NCBI GenBank assembly: GCA_009838645.1
Contig: VXRC01000036.1
Location: forward strand, 1-32,710
From: Gemmatimonadota bacterium
GTDB lineage: Bacteria; JAAXHH01
Length of the DNA stretch: 32,710 nucleotides
Direction of reading: 5' to 3'
In this document: piece by piece, positions 27,800 through 32,710 of the stretch
Layout: the number at the start of each line of letters is the position of its first letter
Numbering within the stretch: the first letter of the stretch is position 1
Notes under the pieces: generated by a model
Told to the model about the DNA's origin: nothing
Databases searched by the model: none
Seen by the model: only the letters and a program-made list of their open reading frames with translations
Position numbers and translations under genes: made by a program

Positions 27800-28191
27800 G
27801 AATCCACGCGACCAGCGTCATGGTAGACGACCAGCAGAAGGCGCTTCGCTTTTACACGGAAACGCTTGGCTTCCAGTTGAAGCATAACATTCCCCTTGGA
27901 GAATACGCCTGGATCACCATGGTATCCGAGGAAGATCCGGAGGGGACGGAATTGGTGCTCGAACCTGATGCCCATCCCGCGGCGCGTCCGTTCAAGAAGG
28001 CTCTTGTGGAGGACGGTATCCCCTATACCGCCTTCGCAGTCGACGAAGTTGAAGCCGAACACGAGCGTCTTCTGGCAAAAGGAGTGCGATTCGTGCAGCC
28101 GCCAACCGACCTCGGGACGGTCATTTGCGCGGTCTTCGACGATACATGCGGCAACTTGATCCAAATCGTAGAGGAGAAGCGAGAAGATTAA
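27796..28191 (+). CDS. VOC (glyoxalase/bleomycin-resistance) family protein
   Basis: 131 residues with two beta-alpha-beta-beta-beta modules. The opening IHATSVMVDDQQKALRFYTETLGFQLK and the second half YTAFAVDEVEAEHERLLAKGVRF with DDTCGNLIQIVE are typical. Members bind a metal for isomerase or dioxygenase chemistry, or sequester small molecules. The ATG overlaps the ArsR stop, and GGAGGG lies nine bases upstream. The coupled ArsR-VOC unit suggests induction by the compound it acts on (inference). Confidence 0.9.
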   Translation: MRIHATSVMVDDQQKALRFYTETLGFQLKHNIPLGEYAWITMVSEEDPEGTELVLEPDAHPAARPFKKALVEDGIPYTAFAVDEVEAEHERLLAKGVRFVQPPTDLGTVICAVFDDTCGNLIQIVEEKRED

Positions 28192-28194
28192 AGA

Positions 28195-28407
28195 TCACCG
28201 GGAACCGCTGACGACGGACCACAGGAAAACCGCCATGCCCGCGAGGACGAGCACGGCCCCCAAATACAGGAACAGGGTCATCGAGACCGGGTGGATCCAG
28301 AACAGGGTCGCCAGTTCCACGACGAGGCCCGCCGCGATCAGCCCGCCCGCCATGTGAAGACGTCCGACCCTTCCATTTCGCTCGACGAACTCCCGCGAAC
28401 CATTCAT
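28195..28407 (-). CDS. small two-helix membrane protein
   Basis: 70 residues. A charged N-terminus (about 1-17) precedes two hydrophobic helices (about 19-38 and 43-66). GAGGTGA sits a few bases before the ATG. It is the last gene of the minus-strand cytochrome group, 65 bases after the tetraheme gene, with a palindrome in between. It ends three bases from the convergent VOC gene. No family recognised; it may help anchor or assemble the cytochromes (inference from position only). Confidence 0.7.
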   Translation of the reverse strand: MNGSREFVERNGRVGRLHMAGGLIAAGLVVELATLFWIHPVSMTLFLYLGAVLVLAGMAVFLWSVVSGSR

Positions 28408-28420
28408 CTCGTCACCTCGA

Positions 28421-28438
28421 ATCCGCGCCGGCGCGGAT
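28421..28438. promoter_or_regulatory. 18-base perfect palindrome between cytochrome and small membrane gene
   Basis: ATCCGCGCCGGCGCGGAT is fully self-complementary. In RNA it could form a GC-rich hairpin just after the tetraheme stop, acting as an attenuator that lowers expression of the last gene, or it may protect the upstream message. No T-run follows. Confidence 0.6.
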
Positions 28439-28472
28439 CATCTCACTCTTCCGCGTCCGGCCGCGATGCCGC

Positions 28473-29099
28473 TCACTCTCCCGCCTCAGGTTGCCATCGT
28501 CCGAACCGGTCCAGCTTGTCCACCTCGTGCACCAGGTTGTGGCAGGTTACGCATGACCTTGTGCCGTCGAGGAGTTCGCCCAGATAGGGGCGGTGGTCCG
28601 GATGCTCCTCGTACGTCCGCGCGCCCGCATGGCATTCGAGACAAGCCGTGTTCTCGAATGGCTCGTACAGCGCGACCGGCTCCGACCACGTCCCCCAGAC
28701 GTTGTGCCAGACGTGCCGGACGCCCCGGATCTTGTCGTCAACGTCCCCGAACATCGTGTAGTCCGAATGGCACGCGTAGCAGGCGCGGTCCGCGGGGATC
28801 CGCCTGTTCTGGAAATGGGCGGCGGGCAGAAACCGCCCGTCGTCGATATACAGGCTCTCTTCGAAGGGTTTATTGACGTGGCAGGAAACGCAGAACTCGG
28901 TCGACTTGGCCTGCTCGTAATGCTGCACGGTGCCGCCGAGCAGCGCCACGCCGGGCAGCATGAAGAACGTGAAGAAGGCGAATAACATGCCGCCGGCCGA
29001 GGCGGTGAGGTCGGGCCGCCGCAGGATGACCGCGATCATGGCCAGCGTGACGGCCGCCAGGAAGATCAGGGTGATGGTGAATCCTGTCAGTCCGGCCAC
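28473..29099 (-). CDS. tetraheme cytochrome c, NapC/NrfH/HaoC-like quinol dehydrogenase
   Basis: 208 residues. Two hydrophobic stretches (about 5-26 and 35-57) are followed by four CxxCH heme sites at 70, 107, 153 and 183. NapC/NrfH-type proteins take electrons from membrane quinols and pass them to a periplasmic multiheme reductase. One anchoring helix is usual; the extra N-terminal hydrophobic segment is unusual. The start is a GTG with ACAGGAG nine bases upstream. It lies 26 bases after the octaheme gene, the same partnership as haoA-haoC of epsilon-proteobacteria. Confidence 0.87.
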   Translation of the reverse strand: MAGLTGFTITLIFLAAVTLAMIAVILRRPDLTASAGGMLFAFFTFFMLPGVALLGGTVQHYEQAKSTEFCVSCHVNKPFEESLYIDDGRFLPAAHFQNRRIPADRACYACHSDYTMFGDVDDKIRGVRHVWHNVWGTWSEPVALYEPFENTACLECHAGARTYEEHPDHRPYLGELLDGTRSCVTCHNLVHEVDKLDRFGRWQPEAGE

Positions 29100-29125
29100 T
29101 CGGTTCGACTCCTGTCCCCGGCCGC

Positions 29126-30532
29126 TTACTCCAACGTCGCGCGTCGGCCAGCGTCTTCACGAAGTTCCCGGTCGAGCGCCCTGATCTCGGCCAGGTCCTG
29201 CACCATTTCGCTCCAGCCGTACCACAGCGCGTAATCCGGGTTGTTGTGGAAGGTGCCCTGGAACGCCCGCATGCGGTGTTCCAGGTGCATCCTGAAGAGC
29301 CGCTGCTCGATCCTCGAAGGCGCGTCGTGGAAGGCCAGCAGGTCGGGATAGTCGTATGCATAGTGTTCCGGGCGGACCAGTATCCCGTCCCGGTACAGCG
29401 CTCCGACGATACGGACGGCCTCGGCCAGGAGCCGGTCGGTCTCGCGGATCATCTCGTCGCCCTTTTCGAGTTCCGCACGCACGAGATTGCCCGAATGGCA
29501 CTGCTCGCAAATCCCGGTCATGCGGTCGCGCTCCCGCTGCCAGTCCGCCTGGGTCAGCCGGGCCACGTCGGCCTGCCTGACCACTTCCAGGCGAGGGGTG
29601 GGGTTGCCCGCGGGGTCCAGCACGCCGAGCGCCTGGAGGATGGTGGTCCGGTCCTCCGCCCACCGCGGGTCTTCCGGCAGGGGCAGGCGGACGGCCAGGA
29701 ACCCCCACGCGGTCCGCACGCCATGATCACCTTGGGGCATGTGGCAGGTCTGGCAGGTGGGCGCCTGGGCATGTTCCGGCAGCGTGCCGTTCTGCTTGAG
29801 CAGGTGTCGCACGCCGTGCTTGGAGGATGAGTACATCTCCCACTGGGGATGGTCGAACCCCATGTGGCACGTCCTGCACGCCTGGGGCTCCCGGGCTTCC
29901 TTCACCGAGAAGAGATGGCGGGTATGGCAGACGTCGCAGGACGACAGGCCGAACAGCCCGTCCTGCGCCTTGATCGTCTTGATTTCCTCCTCGGTCTTGA
30001 GGCCGATACGGTGGCATCCGCCGCAACCCTTCATGCCCTCGGTCAGGGCCATGGGCAGGAAGTGGGTCGTCGGCATGGCGTTCATGCTGGTCCAGGCGAG
30101 GGAGTGCTTGCCCCCCGCGAACTGCTCCACCTGGATGGGATGGCACGTGGCGCACACGTCCGGCGTGGCGACGCCGGCCAGGGCCACGTCCTCCTCCGTG
30201 CGGTGGTCGCCGCCGTGACACATGACGCAGTCCACGCCGTTCGTGCTGTGGGTGCTGAGTTCCCAGTCCGTGACGATGCCGGGGGTGGCGTCCTGGTGGC
30301 AGGTCACGCAGTCGGACGTGGCTGCGGGTTGATCGGTGGAAGGGCCGCAGGCTGTGAGCGACAGAATGAAGAGCGACAATATGAAGAGCGGAAGAATGAT
30401 GCAAGACAAGGTGGTGCGAATGGCGGGGCGGAGAAGGATGACGCGGAATCCGGACTTAAAGAGGAAACTGGCCTTCGAGAGGAAGCATCTCCTGGAAGAC
30501 AGAAGCGTCAGGCCACCGGATTTCCCATCCAT
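29126..30532 (-). CDS. octaheme cytochrome c lipoprotein, hydroxylamine-oxidoreductase (HAO)-like
   Basis: 468 residues. A lipobox (LTAC, lipidated Cys62) is followed by eight CxxCH sites at 75, 102, 127, 170, 199, 219, 260 and 342. Heme spacing and flanks match the HAO family: heme 4 GCGGCH precedes CDVCHTRH, and heme 6 has CRTCHMGFDH then SSKHG. The C-terminal helices end in HNNPDYALWYGWSEM. In ammonia oxidisers HAO oxidises hydroxylamine; homologues paired with a NapC-like protein are thought to reduce nitrite or hydroxylamine. The downstream tetraheme partner favours the reductive direction. The heme-crosslinking Tyr of true HAO lies near the C-terminus; whether one of the Tyr here is equivalent needs an alignment. 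The ATG at 30532 has GAGG six bases upstream, giving an unusually long N-terminal segment before the signal. Confidence 0.9.
   Translation of the reverse strand: MDGKSGGLTLLSSRRCFLSKASFLFKSGFRVILLRPAIRTTLSCIILPLFILSLFILSLTACGPSTDQPAATSDCVTCHQDATPGIVTDWELSTHSTNGVDCVMCHGGDHRTEEDVALAGVATPDVCATCHPIQVEQFAGGKHSLAWTSMNAMPTTHFLPMALTEGMKGCGGCHRIGLKTEEEIKTIKAQDGLFGLSSCDVCHTRHLFSVKEAREPQACRTCHMGFDHPQWEMYSSSKHGVRHLLKQNGTLPEHAQAPTCQTCHMPQGDHGVRTAWGFLAVRLPLPEDPRWAEDRTTILQALGVLDPAGNPTPRLEVVRQADVARLTQADWQRERDRMTGICEQCHSGNLVRAELEKGDEMIRETDRLLAEAVRIVGALYRDGILVRPEHYAYDYPDLLAFHDAPSRIEQRLFRMHLEHRMRAFQGTFHNNPDYALWYGWSEMVQDLAEIRALDRELREDAGRRATLE
30356..30400. repeat. 15-base tandem repeat in the octaheme signal peptide
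   Basis: GAGCGACAGAATGAA, GAGCGACAATATGAA and GAGCGGAAGAATGAT stand head to tail. On the minus strand they encode the repeated FILSL of the signal-peptide hydrophobic core, so the core length could change by slippage without loss of frame. Confidence 0.85.
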
Positions 30533-30550
30533 CTTGTACCTCACGGAAGG

Positions 30551-30952
30551 TCATTGGCGGTTCTCGACGGCTTGCCGTCGCACCTCGTCATTCATCAGCA
30601 CATCCGCGACGATCGCCACGATGTAGAACTTTCCTTCGAGCAGGTGTTCGTTGCTGTAAATGGGTTCCAGTTTTATCCACCTTCGGAGGTTCAGGTTCCC
30701 CCGGACCGTGTTGAAAATCACGTCGTAGAACTTCTGCGTATCGTCAAACACCCAGTCCTTCGTAAAGATGATCCAGAAACCGATCTCTTCGGGTATGCCG
30801 TCCCAGTCGTTCGCGACCGCCCAGTTGATCTCGATTTCCGGATCGCTGTCGTATTTGATGGATTTCGATTCCGTGCCCTTGACGATGCGGATATGCAGAT
30901 CCATATCGTTGATCCGGCTGAGCACGCCGTTCACGTCCTCGATGATGGCCAT
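30551..30952 (-). CDS. hypothetical protein upstream of the octaheme gene
   Basis: 133 residues without signal peptide, cysteines or membrane helices, so cytoplasmic. It is rich in Asp, Glu, Ile and Trp and looks like a mixed alpha/beta domain (EIEINWAVANDW, FWIIFTKDWVFDD, KFYIVAIVADVL). GGGAG lies five bases before the ATG. It is 18 bases before the octaheme gene and 31 after the methyltransferase-like gene, all on one strand, so it belongs to the operon. I recognise no family. Confidence 0.75.
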   Translation of the reverse strand: MAIIEDVNGVLSRINDMDLHIRIVKGTESKSIKYDSDPEIEINWAVANDWDGIPEEIGFWIIFTKDWVFDDTQKFYDVIFNTVRGNLNLRRWIKLEPIYSNEHLLEGKFYIVAIVADVLMNDEVRRQAVENRQ

Positions 30953-30983
30953 TTACGCTCCCGGTAAGTTAGTTCCATCCAAT

Positions 30984-31487
30984 TCACTGCCCCTCCCACG
31001 GCCGTATCCTCGGTATCCAGCGCGGTACGTTCGCCTTGTACAGCCGGTAGGGTTCACCGAACCGGCGCTCCAGGCCCGGTTCCTCGCAGAGCGGGAAGTA
31101 GATCGCGCACACCGCGAAGAACACGCACATCCAGCCCGCCAGGTGCCATGAGCCGAAGAGCAGGGCTTCGGCGCCGAGGATGAGCAGCATGCCCGAATTC
31201 ATGGGATTGCGCACGTGGCAATAGGGGCCGAGGACGACCAGCTTCTCGGGCGGGGCCCACGGCGCCGGCGTGCCCTTCCCGATCCGGTCGAACAGCGACA
31301 TGGTCCACGCGGCCAGGACCAGGCCGTCCAACGCCATCGCGATCCCGACCCAGAAGCGGAACTGGTTGGGCTCCACCGGCGACAGCGCGCCCGGTGTATC
31401 GGCCAATACCCACAAGATCACGGCCGGGACATAGATCGTAGCCGCCGCCGGAAGGAGGACGATGGCCTTCGCCGAGGTCCATTTCAC
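30984..31487 (-). CDS. isoprenylcysteine carboxyl methyltransferase (ICMT/PEMT)-like membrane protein
   Basis: 167 residues with about four hydrophobic helices. The C-terminal SAM-binding signature of the family is clear: VLGPYCHVRNPMNSGMLL, then EEPGLERRFGEPYRLYKANVPRWIP. Bacterial members methylate lipids or small molecules at the membrane; the substrate here is unknown. The GTG at 31487 has AGGGAG about seven bases upstream; the longer frame to 31598 adds a His/Gly-rich stretch with no support. It is the first gene of the cytochrome operon. Confidence 0.85.
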   Translation of the reverse strand: MKWTSAKAIVLLPAAATIYVPAVILWVLADTPGALSPVEPNQFRFWVGIAMALDGLVLAAWTMSLFDRIGKGTPAPWAPPEKLVVLGPYCHVRNPMNSGMLLILGAEALLFGSWHLAGWMCVFFAVCAIYFPLCEEPGLERRFGEPYRLYKANVPRWIPRIRPWEGQ

Positions 31488-31674
31488 AGTTGGCGCTCCC
31501 TGGCTCGATCCATGGTGTCCGCCATGTTCATGACGCCCGTTTTGCACGCTCGCCCGGCCGGACGCACGATGGTGTTTGATCGACGGCCCGGCACCCATGA
31601 CAAAGGGGCTAAAAACGGCTCATGTCAAGCGATTGTGGCCGCGCGACCGGTCCGTCGTCCTGGCCTTCTGAAAT

Positions 31675-31700
31675 AAACGACTTGCAAACGTTTGTCGTTT
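31675..31700. promoter_or_regulatory. inverted repeat next to the peptidase promoter
   Basis: AAACGAC (31675-31681) and GTCGTTT (31694-31700) are perfect inverted arms 12 bases apart, with an inner palindrome CAAACGTTTG (31685-31694). The repeat ends at the -35 box of the promoter below, a usual place for a regulator site. Confidence 0.5.
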
Positions 31701-31729
31701 TTGACAATATACTTAACCCATTCTAAGTT
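31701..31729 (+). promoter_or_regulatory. promoter of the M48 peptidase
   Basis: TTGACA (31701-31706), 17 bases, TAAGTT (31724-31729). The -35 box is perfect, the -10 box weak. A start near 31736 would give a leader of about 34 bases before the GTG. Confidence 0.55.
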
Positions 31730-31769
31730 ATGTGAATTCGTTCCAATGTACATAGCCGGGAGGATACAC

Positions 31770-32710
31770 GTGCAAAAAGCCGGACAAAACTATCCGTTGG
31801 GAAACGAGCGGACACCTGAAGACGGCCCTGACCAGGCGGACCAGGCCGTTGACGATACGATCCGGTTGAACTGGCGCGAGAAGCTGGTCGAAGGCGGCCT
31901 GATAATGGTCATGGCCATGGTCGGCACGATGATCGGTTTGTTGGTCGTCCTGACTTCTCTGATTGCAATGCGCAGTACCCTGGAGGAGCTGGCGCCTGGA
32001 TTCACGGAGGCGGGATCGATCCCGTTCATCATCCTGGTCGTCGTGGCCGTGGCCATCGGCAATGCCTGTTCGTTCAGCTGCGCGCCCTACATCATACGTC
32101 TCCTATTTCGCGGCAACGAGCTGAAGGACGAGCGGATGGACCGCGCCGTGAAGCACTTGATATCCGTGACCGGGATGGACATCAGGGTCGAGAAGATCTA
32201 CGCCATAAAAGGCAAGACGGTCAACGCCGTCGTGGCCGGCCTGTTCCGCAAGGCACAGTGCATCTTCTTTACCGACAAACTCCTGGAGCGAATGAGCGAA
32301 GGAGAGATCATGGCGGCCCTGGCGCATGAACTGGCCCATGGGCGGCACCGGCACGCGCCCTGGATGTTCCTGGTCCTCTTGCTCTGGACCCTCGCCGTCC
32401 AGATACTCCTGAGTTTGATCGACTACTACGCCTACTTCGACTCGCTCGAAGAATCCTGGAAAATGTGGGTGTTTTCCGGAATAAACTTAGTGAATATCTA
32501 CCTGCTTATGTTCCTCGTCCTGTTCCCGCTTTCGAGGCGGAACGAATTTCAGGCGGACGGGACCGCAGCCCTGTGGGTGGGCATCGACCTGTACAAGCAG
32601 GCCCTTTACCGGCTGCATCAAATCAACGACCAGCTGAAACCGCCGCGAAAGTTCCTGGCGAAGCTGGGTACCCATCCGACGATGCAGGAGAGGCTGGAGC
32701 GGGTGGGGAG
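31770..32710 (+). CDS. M48-family membrane metallopeptidase (3' end missing)
   Basis: Partial gene, 313 residues to the window edge with the stop beyond it. The zinc motif HELAH (186-190) and the third ligand Glu259 in RRNEFQADG identify the M48 clan (HtpX/Ste24). HPTMQERLERV near the end is also typical. Hydrophobic helices lie at about 44-66, 85-105, 193-212 and 232-253. An acidic N-terminal tail of about 35 residues precedes the first helix. The start is a GTG with GGGAGG six bases upstream. HtpX-like enzymes degrade damaged membrane proteins, Ste24-like enzymes cleave peptides; which applies here is open. Confidence 0.88.
   Translation, partial: MQKAGQNYPLGNERTPEDGPDQADQAVDDTIRLNWREKLVEGGLIMVMAMVGTMIGLLVVLTSLIAMRSTLEELAPGFTEAGSIPFIILVVVAVAIGNACSFSCAPYIIRLLFRGNELKDERMDRAVKHLISVTGMDIRVEKIYAIKGKTVNAVVAGLFRKAQCIFFTDKLLERMSEGEIMAALAHELAHGRHRHAPWMFLVLLLWTLAVQILLSLIDYYAYFDSLEESWKMWVFSGINLVNIYLLMFLVLFPLSRRNEFQADGTAALWVGIDLYKQALYRLHQINDQLKPPRKFLAKLGTHPTMQERLERVG

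Overview
The window looks like a chromosomal segment of a GC-rich Gram-negative bacterium from an uncultured lineage. A didermic cell is indicated by a beta-barrel outer-membrane protein, two lipobox lipoproteins and an RfaE-like sugar kinase. The mix of phytanoyl-CoA dioxygenase, AbgB-like M20 hydrolase, full-length Lhr helicase and Ig-like lipoprotein resembles gene sets I associate with Latescibacterota-like metagenome bins. That assignment is inference, since no rRNA or tRNA is present. Both ends cut genes, and the first ~100 bases are a G/C-only tract that looks like an assembly artefact.

Layout. (1) 1-2936, minus: two paralogous ABC half-exporters, the first cut by the window edge, each with an N-terminal PH-like domain and a four-cysteine zinc ribbon. 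(2) 3205-4263, plus: PfkB/RfaE-like kinase. (3) 4354-12420, minus: M20 hydrolase, PhyH oxygenase, two related tiny membrane proteins, Lhr helicase and a beta-barrel protein. (4) 12569-15041, plus: GIY-YIG nuclease, a VapBC toxin-antitoxin pair with a visible promoter and operator, and a PolB-like DEDDy exonuclease. (5) 15121-16869: Ig-like lipoprotein, GNAT acetyltransferase, TfoX-like protein. (6) 16942-23249, minus: a complete lexA-imuA-imuB-dnaE2 SOS mutagenesis cassette whose promoter carries a perfect palindrome between the -35 and -10 boxes, probably this lineage's LexA box. (7) 23360-24370, minus: two tandem HicB-like genes without a HicA toxin, and an OsmC-like protein. (8) 24501-28191, plus: methyltransferase, an AT-richer MFS transporter flanked by a 31-base direct repeat, a winged-helix protein, and an ArsR-VOC pair preceded by a possible 8-codon leader. 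(9) 28195-31487, minus: an apparent electron-transfer operon with a methyltransferase-like membrane protein, an unknown protein, an octaheme hydroxylamine-oxidoreductase-like lipoprotein, a tetraheme NapC/NrfH-like quinol dehydrogenase and a small membrane protein. (10) 31770-end, plus: an M48 membrane metallopeptidase cut by the window edge.

Working together. The SOS cassette encodes its own repressor (LexA) and the ImuA/ImuB/DnaE2 mutasome, and lies in one region with other DNA-processing genes (Lhr, GIY-YIG nuclease, DEDDy exonuclease). The cytochrome operon would pass electrons from the quinol pool through the tetraheme protein to a membrane-anchored octaheme enzyme, most plausibly for reduction of nitrite or hydroxylamine. 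The least explained content is the pair of tiny membrane proteins at 9.7-10.1 kb, the PH/zinc-ribbon ABC exporters, and the unknown proteins in the cytochrome operon. No gene-free stretch exceeds 300 bases apart from the unusable sequence at the left edge.
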